Counted from the first letter of the stretch, positions 7,197 to 16,043 are shown. The stretch: 64,000 nucleotides of DNA from Roseburia sp. AF12-17LB (GCF_003479605.1 NZ_QUHR01000004.1:1-64000), one strand, 5' to 3'. The notes: generated from the letters alone by a model not told the origin. Made by a program: numbers and translations.

Positions 7197-8579
7197 ATGG
7201 AAAAGTTTTTCAAACTGAAAGAAAATGGTACCAGCGTAAAAATCGAGTTTATTGCAGGTATCACAACATTTGTTACCATGGCTTACATCATCATGGTAAA
7301 TCCGGCAATGCTTGCCACACCTTTTGAAGGAACCGATATGTATGATAAGGTATTCAACGGCGTATTTTTTGCCACCTGTCTGTCTGCATTTTTAGGAACT
7401 TTCTTAATGGGAGTTCTTGCCAGATTGCCGTTTGCCCAGGCACCTGGTATGGGAATGAACGCATTTTTTACTTACACCGTAATGCTTGGCATGGGTTATT
7501 CCTATGAAGCATCACTGGCAATGGTATTCATTTCCGGTGCATTATTTATTCTGATTACTTTATGTTCCTTCCGGGAAAAAATTGTAATGGCAATTCCGAA
7601 AAATATAAAAGTTGCCATATCGGTAGGTATCGGATTGTTCCTTGCATTTATCGGCTTCCAGGATGCTGGTCTTATTGTAGGAAATGAAAGTACCATGGTA
7701 TCGTTGGTGGATTTTTCTACTTTTTCTGAAAATCCGGTGGCCTGCTGGGGCGCAATTTTAGCCTTCTTTGGAATCGTACTTACCACCGTTCTTTATAAGA
7801 AAAAAGTAACCGGTTCTATTTTAATCAGTATTTTTGTAGTAACTATTCTTGGAATTTTCACCGGAAATACGGTATTTGATGGCTTCCAGATTAACTTTGG
7901 TGCCCAGGTAAAAGATTTTGCAGATGTTTCCTTATTCGCATGTTTCCGCGGTTTCCGGGAATTATTTATGGGAAGCTCGGTAGGACAGGCAATTTTAACT
8001 TTGATCATGCTGATTATCACTTTCTCCATGGTTGACATGTTTGATACCATCGGAACCTTAATCGGAACTGCAAAATCAGCAAATATGTTAGATGAAGATG
8101 GAAATATTCCAAATGCAAAGAAGAGCCTTCTCTGTGATGCAATTGCAACGGTTGGCGGTTCTATATTTGGTACTTCCACCGTTACCACTTATGGTGAATG
8201 TATCTCCGGAATCAGCGTAGGAGGAAGAACCGGACTGACTTCTGTATTTACAGCAATCATGTTCTTAGCAGCAATCATCTTTGCTCCGTTTGTAAGCATC
8301 ATCCCATCCTGTGCAACAGCACCGGCATTAATCTTCGTAGGTGGTCTTTTGTTAAGTGCCATCAAAGATATGGAATTTGATGATGTATCTGAAGCAATTC
8401 CGGCATACTTGGCATTAATCATGATGCCGCTTACCTACTCCATCGCAAACGGAATTGCCGTTGGATTAATTGCTTATACATTAATTAAAATCTTTACCGG
8501 AAAGTTCAAGGAGTTAAATATTATCACAGTAGTATTATCCGCACTCTTTGTTATCCGTTATCTGATGATTTCCTTATAA
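7197..8579 (+). CDS. NCS2-family purine permease (AzgA/PbuO-like)
   Basis: The 460-residue transporter has about 12-14 membrane segments and family motifs GITTFVTMAYIIMVNPAML near the N-terminus, APGMGMNAFFTY near residue 83 and DMFDTIGTLIGTA in the middle. AzgA-group members import adenine, guanine or hypoxanthine with protons. AAAGGACG lies upstream of ATG 7197. It closes the salvage operon before a strong terminator, and its partners point to adenine as the main cargo. Confidence 0.93.
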   Translation: MEKFFKLKENGTSVKIEFIAGITTFVTMAYIIMVNPAMLATPFEGTDMYDKVFNGVFFATCLSAFLGTFLMGVLARLPFAQAPGMGMNAFFTYTVMLGMGYSYEASLAMVFISGALFILITLCSFREKIVMAIPKNIKVAISVGIGLFLAFIGFQDAGLIVGNESTMVSLVDFSTFSENPVACWGAILAFFGIVLTTVLYKKKVTGSILISIFVVTILGIFTGNTVFDGFQINFGAQVKDFADVSLFACFRGFRELFMGSSVGQAILTLIMLIITFSMVDMFDTIGTLIGTAKSANMLDEDGNIPNAKKSLLCDAIATVGGSIFGTSTVTTYGECISGISVGGRTGLTSVFTAIMFLAAIIFAPFVSIIPSCATAPALIFVGGLLLSAIKDMEFDDVSEAIPAYLALIMMPLTYSIANGIAVGLIAYTLIKIFTGKFKELNIITVVLSALFVIRYLMISL

Positions 8580-8602
8580 TCTTTTGAAGAACTGCATAAG
8601 AA

Positions 8603-8640
8603 AAGCGCAGGGCAATGAATGCTCTGCGCTTAAATTTTTT
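8603..8640 (+). terminator. Terminator of the purine operon
   Basis: AAGCGCAGGGCA (8603-8614) pairs with TGCTCTGCGCTT (8620-8631, one G.T), and ATTTTTT follows. Confidence 0.85.
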
Positions 8641-8655
8641 CGCTATGTAATAATT

Positions 8656-9207
8656 CTACTGTGGCTGATTTGGATTCTGCTGCTGACCATTGAACTGCTG
8701 TGACTGTCCGTTGAACTGCTGCTGTCCGTTGAACTGCTGCTGTCCGTTAAACTGCTGCTGTCCGTTAAACTGCTGCTGTCCATAATAAGCCTGCTGTGCC
8801 TGATTTACCTTTGGAGCTACAATGCCGTAAGCCCAGTTTGCAAGTCCGTTTAATCCAGGAACGTTTGCTTCGTTTCCTTTGGCTGTGTTTACAAGAGCCA
8901 TGATACAGAAAATCAGAACTACAAGGCTTACAATACCATCGATGACAGAAATTGCTGTTCCCCATACAGAACCCATAAGAGGTATCTGGTATAAGAAATC
9001 GAAAATGTTTAAAATACCATTTACGATATCTGCAAAGATACATAAGAAAAATGCCTGAATTACCTGACGGGAAGCCCATTCATTTTTCTCCACGATGAGA
9101 ACGAAACCAGTCAGTAATGCAAGAACAGTGCTGTATCCTAAGAATGCAAGGATAAATGCGGCTACTGCATAAAATGATAATCTGATTCCTAACTTACCTT
9201 TTTCCAT
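8656..9207 (-). CDS. Small membrane protein with Q/N-rich repeat tail
   Basis: The 183-residue protein has four hydrophobic segments (about 8-35, 48-66, 70-85, 88-110). A cytosol-like tail from about residue 135 consists of near-identical QQQFNG units and ends NPNQPQ. A perfect AGGAGG precedes ATG at 9207. Similar small four-helix proteins (DUF4870/TM2-like size class) carry low-complexity tails, but I do not recognise a defined family. It has its own upstream region and is monocistronic. The tail repeats are encoded by 18-bp tandem DNA units, so its length is probably variable between strains. Confidence 0.8.
   Translation of the reverse strand: MEKGKLGIRLSFYAVAAFILAFLGYSTVLALLTGFVLIVEKNEWASRQVIQAFFLCIFADIVNGILNIFDFLYQIPLMGSVWGTAISVIDGIVSLVVLIFCIMALVNTAKGNEANVPGLNGLANWAYGIVAPKVNQAQQAYYGQQQFNGQQQFNGQQQFNGQQQFNGQSQQFNGQQQNPNQPQ
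8685..8781 (-). repeat. 18-bp tandem repeat encoding QQQFNG
   Basis: Units of CTGCTGCTGTCCGTTGAA (plus-strand reading, with GAA/AAA variation) repeat about five times inside the 3' part of the membrane protein gene. Unit length is a multiple of three, so copy-number change keeps the frame. Confidence 0.85.
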
Positions 9208-9335
9208 TATATTTGTTCCTCCTAAAAATGGTTTAATATTTTATAACATTATAAGTATACTGTTCTTATGTAAAAAAAGCAAATAAATTTGCATGGAATT
9301 GTGTAAAAAGCAGGTAGAAATCTGTAAATTCTCTC

Positions 9336-9364
9336 TTGACGGATTTGTGCTGCTTTGGTAAACT
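9336..9364 (+). promoter_or_regulatory. Promoter of tRNA-Cys copy 2
   Basis: TTGACG (9336-9341) and TAAACT (9359-9364) are 17 bp apart, 32 bp before the tRNA. Confidence 0.7.
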
Positions 9365-9396
9365 ATATGAGTGTGAATTGACACAATTAAATATGC

Positions 9397-9467
9397 GGCG
9401 TCTTAGCCAAGTGGTAAGGCACGGGTCTGCAACACCCTTATCGCCGGTTCAAATCCGGCAGACGCCT
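9397..9467 (+). tRNA. tRNA-Cys (anticodon GCA), copy 2
   Basis: This is a 71-nt cloverleaf with acceptor GGCGTCT/AGACGCC and anticodon loop CTGCAAC. The D arm and anticodon arm are identical to copy 1; the acceptor and T arms differ. It marks the left edge of an AT-rich sugar-utilisation block. Confidence 0.97.
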
Positions 9468-9469
9468 TT

Positions 9470-10108
9470 TTAAAGAGAACCGAAGAGGTTCTCTTTTTTT
9501 AATAGTAGTTGCAATATGAAAGTATGTAGAAATGAAATTCCGGAAAAGCCTATTATAATAAAAGCTGCTAACACATATCCGGTTATTTTTGGTAACAATA
9601 TGGGAATAGAAACTGGTAGTGCATTTATGCAAATACATAAAAAAGTAGCTGGAAGATATTTAAAAGTCAATATAACTGCATTTTTTACGGTATGTTTTAA
9701 AGTAGTTCTGTATTGATCCGGAAGAAAAAATGCATAAATAAGAAATCCCTGCAATAACAACAAAATAAGAAATTGTATACAGAGAGTGAGAGACCTGAAA
9801 AAGGTTTCTGGCATAAAAGGTAAAATGTATAAGTTAATCAGACAAAATATAAATAAAATCATTACAGGTAACCAAAGAAGAATATTCTGCTTTAAATTTT
9901 TTTTCCAAAAGAAAAAATAAGTTCTTGCAATATAGGATTCTGTATTTTGTGAAAGTTTTAAATTTGTTTGATAAAGGGCGTAAAAGGATACCCCGATTGT
10001 AATAATAGGAAGGGATGTAATAATGAATAAAAAATTTAAAGCAATTAAACTGGTAAATTTGTTGATAAATCGAAAAAATTTACCATCAAGTGAAAAGAAG
10101 TTTTCCAT
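9470..10108 (-). CDS. YesL-family (DUF624) membrane protein
   Basis: The 212-residue protein has about five membrane helices. Its N-terminus MENFFSLDGKFFRFINKFTSLIAL leads into NFLFIITSLPIITIGVSFYAL, which is the hallmark of YesL/DUF624 proteins. These genes commonly sit in carbohydrate ABC operons; their role is unknown. The start at 10108 has AAAGGA 9 nt upstream. It follows the lacI gene after 26 nt, so the two form one unit divergent from the sugar operon. The stop codon lies 3 nt from the tRNA-Cys gene and the last ten codons are inside the terminator hairpin. Confidence 0.85.
   Translation of the reverse strand: MENFFSLDGKFFRFINKFTSLIALNFLFIITSLPIITIGVSFYALYQTNLKLSQNTESYIARTYFFFWKKNLKQNILLWLPVMILFIFCLINLYILPFMPETFFRSLTLCIQFLILLLLQGFLIYAFFLPDQYRTTLKHTVKNAVILTFKYLPATFLCICINALPVSIPILLPKITGYVLAAFIIIGFSGISFLHTFILQLLLKKENLFGSL
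9472..9500. terminator. Bidirectional terminator shared by tRNA-Cys and the yesL-like gene
   Basis: AAAGAGAACC (9472-9481) pairs with GGTTCTCTTT (9487-9496) with A and T runs on the two sides. The stem also encodes the last codons of the convergent gene. Confidence 0.85.
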
Positions 10109-10134
10109 AGTATAATATCCTTTCAAAATTAATT

Positions 10135-11184
10135 CTATATTGTGGAATCCCGGATAATAAGTTTTGTTTCATATTCCATATATGAATGAGGAGAGTTTGG
10201 ATATTGTATCCGCTCTAACATCTGGCGGGCTGCAGCAATACCAAGGTATTTTTTTGGAGTCTGTATTGTAGTGAGAGAAGGTGTAATCCTTTCAGAAGCA
10301 GGAATATCATCAAATCCTACTACACTTACATCTTTTGGAATCTGATAACCCAAAAATTGAAGAGCATATATTAATTGGATTGCTGTACGGTCATTCCCGC
10401 AAATAAATACATCCGGGACAGAAGCCATCTTTTGTAATTTTTTAACGACTATTTGAAAGTCCTGAAATTCATCAGAAGTTTCTGTTAATAAGCAATGTTT
10501 CCGGTCTAGTTCCAGATGATTATCAGAAAGACATTCTTGTAATGCATCAAAACGTTCCTGAAAACCTCGTCCTACATTTGCGGAATAAATATCTCCAACA
10601 AAGGCAAAACGCTCGGCACCTTTGGAAATTAAATGATTTACAATCCGGTGAATATTTCTTTTGTTTTCCATAGTAACAATATCTATCATATCTAAAGCAG
10701 GATTATAATCCTTTGGTAAATCAACAGTAATAATTGGAAGATTATATTGTAACAATGCATTGCAGATAGCCCCATCACAAATTTCCACAAGAATAATACC
10801 TTTAATGGAAGGATCTTTTAATGCAGTAGGAAAATCCATTTTTTTCAAATCACTTTCAGACATGATTCCAATTACAAGATGATAATGTGCATTAGATAAG
10901 ATGGATTCAATACCTGTTAAAACCGCAGTCCAGAATTCAGAGTCTGGTGCATAGGTTTTGGTAAGAAACAGGATAGAACCATTATTCACATTAGATGGAG
11001 AAGTAACATCTCCCGATTCGGAAAAAAGTTCTTTGTTTATGTTATTGTAATTCAGTTCTCTGGCTTTATTTAAAACCCGCTGCTTTGTTTTCGAAGAAAC
11101 TTCATTACTGTTTTTTAAAGCTTTAGCAACAGTATTTCTGGATAAGTTTAATTCTTCGGCTAATTGTTTAATCGTGCATTTCAT
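10135..11184 (-). CDS. LacI-family transcriptional regulator of the fructosyl-sugar locus
   Basis: The 349-residue protein has an N-terminal LacI helix-turn-helix (CTIKQLAEELNLSRNTVAKA, residues 3-22) and hinge. A ribose-binding-like sensor follows, with VVGFDDIPASERITPSLTTI near residue 290, typical of LacI/GalR repressors. GGAGGTGG precedes ATG at 11184; a longer reading is a hydrophobic artefact. It is divergent from the GH32/ABC/GH172 operon, and TGCAT-type palindromes lie between the two, so it probably represses that operon in the absence of a fructose-containing ligand. Confidence 0.93.
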   Translation of the reverse strand: MKCTIKQLAEELNLSRNTVAKALKNSNEVSSKTKQRVLNKARELNYNNINKELFSESGDVTSPSNVNNGSILFLTKTYAPDSEFWTAVLTGIESILSNAHYHLVIGIMSESDLKKMDFPTALKDPSIKGIILVEICDGAICNALLQYNLPIITVDLPKDYNPALDMIDIVTMENKRNIHRIVNHLISKGAERFAFVGDIYSANVGRGFQERFDALQECLSDNHLELDRKHCLLTETSDEFQDFQIVVKKLQKMASVPDVFICGNDRTAIQLIYALQFLGYQIPKDVSVVGFDDIPASERITPSLTTIQTPKKYLGIAAARQMLERIQYPNSPHSYMEYETKLIIRDSTI

Positions 11185-11256
11185 ACTTCCACCTCCAGAT
11201 TTATTGTAACACTTTATTAAGAATAAAGGAAGAAGAAAATGTGCGAAAAATAAAAA

Positions 11257-11269
11257 TGCATGAAATGCA
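11257..11269. promoter_or_regulatory. Candidate LacI operator 1
   Basis: TGCATGAAATGCA is a perfect dyad (TGCAT-GAA-ATGCA) between the divergent lacI and GH32 genes. Further TGCA-containing sites occur at the GH32 promoter and its start codon. Confidence 0.45.
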
Positions 11270-11361
11270 CAAAATAACAATGAAAAGATGTATAACATGT
11301 ATAAAACAACAGTTTTTATTATGTAAAAAAAATAGAAAATGATAAAATTGAGAAAGGTATG

Positions 11362-11390
11362 TTGAAAATAAATAGTGCATATGCTAAAAT
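11362..11390 (+). promoter_or_regulatory. Promoter of the fructosyl-sugar operon with operator in the spacer
   Basis: TTGAAA (11362-11367) and TAAAAT (11385-11390) are exactly 17 bp apart. The spacer contains TAGTGCATATGCTA, whose core GCATATGC is palindromic. AAATAGTGCA is repeated near 11422, just before the ribosome binding site. A repressor on these sites would block the polymerase. Confidence 0.7.
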
Positions 11391-11444
11391 TTGAGCATAA
11401 AAAGAACGAGAAAAAACATGCAAATAGTGCAAAGAGAGGTGCAT

Positions 11445-12905
11445 ATGAAAAAATTATTGTACAGACCAAAAGATGCATGGGTTGGAGATTTAATACCGTA
11501 TTATGAAAATGGAACTTTTTATGGTTATTATCTGCATGATCCAAGAATCAGAGACAAAGAGTATGCAGAAGAAACTACCTGGCATCTTGTAACAACAAAA
11601 GACTTTGTAAATGTGGAATACAAAGGGGAAGCAATCAAGAGAGGAGGAGATGACAAGCCAAATAAGAATGCTTACACTGGTTCCGTAATAAAAGACAAAG
11701 AAAATCTTTATCATGCATTTTTTACTGCGTATAATGAAGATATAAAAATTAATGGAAAAAGTGTACAGTCTGTAATGCAGGCAGTAGGAACAGATTTAGA
11801 ACATCTTAATACAGTAGAAGAATTTTTGTTTGTTTCTGATGGAAAGCAATATGAAGAATTTGACTGGCGGGATCCATTTGTATACTGGAACGAAGAAGAT
11901 GAATGTTATGACATGCTTCTGGCTTCAAGAATTAAAGGAGGAGGTGAATTAAGGGGAGGCTGTATTGCATTGTGTAAGTCAAAGGATTTGAAACAATGGA
12001 CCTATGAAAAACCGTTTTATGCCCCTGGCATGTATATCACCATGGAATGTCCTGAAATTTTCAAGATGGGAAATTACTGGTATCTGGTTTTCTCCACTTT
12101 TTCGGATCAATTTACTACACATTATAGAATTTCAAAAAGTCCAAATGGACCATGGGAAATTCCTGAAGATGATGTCTTTGACACCAGATCAGATTATGCA
12201 ATCAAAACCGCATCAGATGGACAGCGAAGATTTGCATTTGGATGGATTGCAAGCAAATATGGAAATAAAGATTTTGGACCATGGGAATGGGGTGGAACAA
12301 TGGTGTTCCATGAATTGATTCAGAATCCGGAAGATGGAACATTAAAAGTCCGTGTTATTCCAGGTGTGAAAGAGTTCTATGATGAAGTACAGGATATGAA
12401 ACCAGCAGCAGGCTATAATAGCCGGATAACAAAGACAGAAAAAGGAATTCATGTAATAAGTGATACCTTAGGCTCCGGTGTCTATGAAATTCCGGAAGAT
12501 TGCTTTTCAATTGAAATGGATGTCTGTGTGAAGCGGGGACATGAATTCGGAATAGCGTTACATGTTGATTCTGAAATGGAAAAGGGTTATTTTTTAAGAA
12601 TGAATCAACGGAAAAAGGAAGTAGCATGGGATATGTGGCCACGTTCAGAAAAGGGCATCTATCAGTGGCAGATAAAAGGTGATGTACCATACCAGATAGA
12701 AACATCCAGAAGGCTTCCGGATGCAGATGAATATCATTTACTGATAATAAGAGAAGATGATATCTGTATTGTGTATATTAATGATGAAATTGTATTATCT
12801 ACCAGAATGTATGATCACAAAGGTGGCTATGCCGGTGTTTATGTGGTACAGGGAGAAGTAGAATTAAACAATTTTGTGATAAAAACAAGAAAAGAGAGGG
12901 ATTAA
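11445..12905 (+). CDS. GH32-clan glycoside hydrolase, atypical N-terminal motif
   Basis: The 486-residue protein has a five-bladed beta-propeller type catalytic part followed by a beta-sandwich (about 340-486, ending in YAGVYVVQGEVELNNF). The RDP motif (DWRDPFVYW, Asp about 142) and the acid/base MECPEIFK (Glu 201) of GH32 are present. The usual NDPNG nucleophile box is replaced by WVGDLIPYYENG, where Asp15 is the likely nucleophile. It has no signal peptide, so it acts in the cytoplasm. GAGAGGT lies before ATG 11445. First gene of the operon; beta-fructosidase or fructosyl-transferring activity is inferred from family and neighbours. Confidence 0.82.
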   Translation: MKKLLYRPKDAWVGDLIPYYENGTFYGYYLHDPRIRDKEYAEETTWHLVTTKDFVNVEYKGEAIKRGGDDKPNKNAYTGSVIKDKENLYHAFFTAYNEDIKINGKSVQSVMQAVGTDLEHLNTVEEFLFVSDGKQYEEFDWRDPFVYWNEEDECYDMLLASRIKGGGELRGGCIALCKSKDLKQWTYEKPFYAPGMYITMECPEIFKMGNYWYLVFSTFSDQFTTHYRISKSPNGPWEIPEDDVFDTRSDYAIKTASDGQRRFAFGWIASKYGNKDFGPWEWGGTMVFHELIQNPEDGTLKVRVIPGVKEFYDEVQDMKPAAGYNSRITKTEKGIHVISDTLGSGVYEIPEDCFSIEMDVCVKRGHEFGIALHVDSEMEKGYFLRMNQRKKEVAWDMWPRSEKGIYQWQIKGDVPYQIETSRRLPDADEYHLLIIREDDICIVYINDEIVLSTRMYDHKGGYAGVYVVQGEVELNNFVIKTRKERD

Positions 12906-12906
12906 A

Positions 12907-14199
12907 ATGAAAAAGAGAATGATGAGTATTTTATTGTTAGCAACAATGGTAACAGGGTTGATTGCAGGCTGTGGTTCTACAAAAAAAGAAGCAAAAAATG
13001 ATGATGATGATGTGGTAACTGTTACGTGGATGACATCAAGACCTGTGGATGGTGAAATAGATCAGGTAATGCATGAAATTGCAGATCAGTACAGTAAAGA
13101 AAAAGGCGGAAAGTGGAAAATTGAATTTGAAACAACAGCGGACAGACCTTCCTATTTACAGAAATTAAAGACATTAATTGCCGGAGGCAATATGCCGGAT
13201 ATAATTGATATTGATGCCGATCCATATTGTCAGGAGCTGGTAGATGCAGGAATGTTAGTAGATGTAAAACAATTTTTAAAAGATAATGACAGATATGATG
13301 ATTTCTATCCGATTGCATTAAAATATCAGGAATTTACAGATGGTTCCATGTATACTTTACCATTAGAATATCATGTGGAAATGACATGGTATAACAAAGA
13401 AATTTTTGAACAGTATAATCTGACACCACCAACTACCATGGATGAGTGGCTGAATGTATGTAAAACCTTAAAAGATAATGGAATTACACCGATTTCGGTA
13501 GATGGTGTTGACAGATGGCCGGTACAGAGATACTTAGCAATGCTTCCATTTAGAGAAACCGGAAATGATTTTATCATTAATTTAAGAGATGGAAAAGAGA
13601 AAATGGACAGTGAAACCGGAAGAGAAGCAGCAGAATTTATGAAAGAAATGGGTCAGTATTTTAATGATGGATTTGCTGCAACAGACTATGCAACAGCACA
13701 ATCAATGTTTTTAGATGGAAAATCTGCAATGTATTATATTGGTGACTGGGAAATCGGCGCTATGCAGGATGCATATGAGCAGGGTAAAATTGATTATTTT
13801 TATCTTCCTACTATTGAAGGTGCAAAAACACAGCCAAATGAATTTTGTATAAATTCTGGAATTGGTATGGCATTTAATGCAGAAACATTTGATGAAAAAA
13901 CAAAAGATTTTATCTTATATGTAATTGATAATTATGGTAAATTATATGCTGGAAAACAGCAGATGTCTCCAATTAAAACCGATTTACCGGATGATGTTGA
14001 ATACTCAGATCTTTATCTGAAAATTCAGGAAGATATGCAGTCTACAGGTGAAAACTTCCTGAAGCCTTGGGATACATACCTTGATTCCAATACCAATACC
14101 GTTATGCAGGATAATTTATTATTGCTGGCATCCGGTGATTTATCAGTAGACGATTTTTGTAAACTGGTAGATGATTCTATTGCAGAATATACAAAATAA
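12907..14199 (+). CDS. Sugar ABC transporter substrate-binding lipoprotein
   Basis: The 430-residue extracellular binding protein has a signal sequence and lipobox LIAGC (Cys about 22), an Asp-rich linker, then a cluster-B type fold with YLQKLKTLIAGGNMPDIIDID near residue 85-105. It starts 1 nt after the GH32 stop, with AGAGAGGGAT as ribosome site. It should deliver an oligosaccharide to the two permeases downstream. The stem-loop behind the gene may protect this part of the message, which fits the usual excess of binding protein. Confidence 0.93.
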   Translation: MKKRMMSILLLATMVTGLIAGCGSTKKEAKNDDDDVVTVTWMTSRPVDGEIDQVMHEIADQYSKEKGGKWKIEFETTADRPSYLQKLKTLIAGGNMPDIIDIDADPYCQELVDAGMLVDVKQFLKDNDRYDDFYPIALKYQEFTDGSMYTLPLEYHVEMTWYNKEIFEQYNLTPPTTMDEWLNVCKTLKDNGITPISVDGVDRWPVQRYLAMLPFRETGNDFIINLRDGKEKMDSETGREAAEFMKEMGQYFNDGFAATDYATAQSMFLDGKSAMYYIGDWEIGAMQDAYEQGKIDYFYLPTIEGAKTQPNEFCINSGIGMAFNAETFDEKTKDFILYVIDNYGKLYAGKQQMSPIKTDLPDDVEYSDLYLKIQEDMQSTGENFLKPWDTYLDSNTNTVMQDNLLLLASGDLSVDDFCKLVDDSIAEYTK

Positions 14200-14212
14200 G
14201 TAAATGACATAT

Positions 14213-14250
14213 CGAGATATGTATTATCATGATTGGTAATACATATCTCG
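14213..14250 (+). promoter_or_regulatory. Intercistronic stem-loop after the binding-protein gene
   Basis: CGAGATATGTATTA (14213-14226) and TAATACATATCTCG (14237-14250) form a perfect 14-bp stem without a T run. It is more likely an mRNA-stabilising or partial-attenuation structure than a full terminator. Confidence 0.7.
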
Positions 14251-14286
14251 TAACAGATTTATATAAATGAAAAGGAAGGAGTTATA

Positions 14287-15219
14287 ATGGGCGTTATAAG
14301 AAACAAAAAGGCCTTTCTGGCATTTTTACTTCCAGGATTATTGTTCTATATTTTGGCAGTATTTTATCCAATAGAAGAGTCTATTCGATTAAGTTTTATG
14401 AAATGGGGAGGAATAGGAAAAAAGCAGTTTGTCGGATTGGAAAATTATGTGACTATGTTTCACGACGAAGTTTTTTATAAGGCATTTTTTAACAATCTGA
14501 TTTACCTTGTTATTGTAGTTTCCATGCAATTATTAATTGGACTGTTTTTTGCAATATTGCTGACATATATGACAAAGCATGTGACACTGGTTAAAACGTT
14601 GTATTATGTACCATGTATTATTACAACAGTTGCTATCACACAGCTTTTTAGAAGTATGTACTCAACAGAGCCTATGGGATTATTGAATCAGATATTACAA
14701 AAAGTAGGTTTAGGTGGAATGGTAACGTCCTGGCTTGCGAAAGTAAGTACTGTATTACCAGCTGTATCCATACCGGAAGGATGGAGATTTACTGGAATGT
14801 ATATGGTTATATTTTATGCTGCACTGGTTTCATTAGATCCTTCTGTATATGAAGCTGCCAAAATAGATGGCGCTTCTGAAATGCAGATATTATTTAAAAT
14901 TAAAATGCCATTGATAAAAGATATTATACTTCTGACTTTGACGATGTGTTTGACAGGAGCATTAAGAGGATTTGATATTCCATTTTTATTGACAAGTGGT
15001 GGACCGGGAAATGCCAGCGAATTAATGTCTACATATATGTATAAAAAGGCGTTTTCAAGTAACCAGTATGGTTATGGCAGTACTTTAGCGGTGTTTATTA
15101 TTATTGAAAGTATTTTAGTTGTTTATATTTTAAGAAAAATTTTTACTTCAAAGGAACAAAAAGAAGAAAAAAGAATTGAAAAAGAACGCATCAGAAGGAA
15201 TAGGAGGGGAAATCATTGA
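14287..15219 (+). CDS. Sugar ABC transporter permease (MalF-like)
   Basis: The 310-residue protein has six membrane segments and the EAA-loop sequence YEAAKIDGASEMQILFKIKMP near residue 195, which contacts the ATPase. AAGGAAGGAG precedes ATG 14287. The C-terminal 25 residues are very basic. It overlaps the next permease gene by the four bases TTGA. No ATPase is encoded in the operon, so a shared MsmK/UgpC-type ATPase from elsewhere is expected. Confidence 0.93.
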   Translation: MGVIRNKKAFLAFLLPGLLFYILAVFYPIEESIRLSFMKWGGIGKKQFVGLENYVTMFHDEVFYKAFFNNLIYLVIVVSMQLLIGLFFAILLTYMTKHVTLVKTLYYVPCIITTVAITQLFRSMYSTEPMGLLNQILQKVGLGGMVTSWLAKVSTVLPAVSIPEGWRFTGMYMVIFYAALVSLDPSVYEAAKIDGASEMQILFKIKMPLIKDIILLTLTMCLTGALRGFDIPFLLTSGGPGNASELMSTYMYKKAFSSNQYGYGSTLAVFIIIESILVVYILRKIFTSKEQKEEKRIEKERIRRNRRGNH

Positions 15220-16043
15220 AGAAAAAAATAATAAAAATAATATTTGCAGTATTGATTATTCTCTTCTTAATCATTCAGATATATCCGGTCATATGGTTGT
15301 TTGTTGCAAGTGTGAAACCAACCGTAGAGTTGTCAGCAGCTCCATTTGCATTTCCAAAGAGTATTACGCTGGAAAATTTTTCTAAGGTTTTATCAGATGG
15401 TAAAATCGGTATGTATATGTGGAATAGTTTAAAGGTGACCGTTATTTCGCTGATTCTGATTGTAGTATTAAGTTCTACTGCAGGATATGCATTGTCAAAA
15501 TTTAAAGTAAGAGGAACAAAAACAATTTATTCTTTCTTTACATTTGGAATTATGGTTCCAGTACAGATTACATTAATACCATTATTTATTTTTTATAGTA
15601 AACTAGGTATTTTAAATACAAGTTTTTCTTTAATATTACCACAGGTAGGATTTGCATTACCTTTATCAGTTATGATGTTTGTAAGTTTTTACGAATTTGT
15701 TCCGAATGAATTGATAGAGGCAGCGGTTGTTGATGGGTGTTCACCGCTTCGGACTTTTATTCAGATTGTGTTCCCATTAGCAAGAAATACCGTTATTACA
15801 ATTGCTTCCATGTATAGTATTCTGATTTGGAATGACTTTATTTTTGCAAATACATTTATTAGTGATACTTCAGCCAAGACAGTGGCAATGGGATTAAAAG
15901 ATTATGTCGGAGCATTTGGAAATGTGGACTGGGGTTCAACATTTGCTGCAATAGCAATTTCAATTCTTCCTCCACTGGTAATCTATTTTGCATTAAATAA
16001 ATGGGTAACAGCTGGAATGACTATGGGTGCAACGAAAGGATAA
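15216..16043 (+). CDS. Sugar ABC transporter permease (MalG-like), TTG start
   Basis: The 275-residue protein has six membrane segments and the EAA loop IEAAVVDGCSPLRTFIQIVFP near residue 167. The start is TTG at 15216, overlapping the stop of the previous gene, with AGGAGGGG 6 nt upstream, and giving the expected lysine-rich N-terminus MKKKIIKIIF. Ends with WVTAGMTMGATKG, the typical C-terminus of this subunit. Confidence 0.93.
   Translation: MKKKIIKIIFAVLIILFLIIQIYPVIWLFVASVKPTVELSAAPFAFPKSITLENFSKVLSDGKIGMYMWNSLKVTVISLILIVVLSSTAGYALSKFKVRGTKTIYSFFTFGIMVPVQITLIPLFIFYSKLGILNTSFSLILPQVGFALPLSVMMFVSFYEFVPNELIEAAVVDGCSPLRTFIQIVFPLARNTVITIASMYSILIWNDFIFANTFISDTSAKTVAMGLKDYVGAFGNVDWGSTFAAIAISILPPLVIYFALNKWVTAGMTMGATKG

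Noticed and set aside
8685..8781. Regular 18-bp repeats that might suggest a CRISPR array
   Set aside because: The units are directly tandem without unique spacers and keep an open reading frame inside a membrane protein gene.
11185..11544. Hydrophobic N-terminal extension of the LacI regulator
   Set aside because: It is an open stretch through AT-rich intergenic DNA; the normal LacI N-terminus with ribosome site is at 11184.
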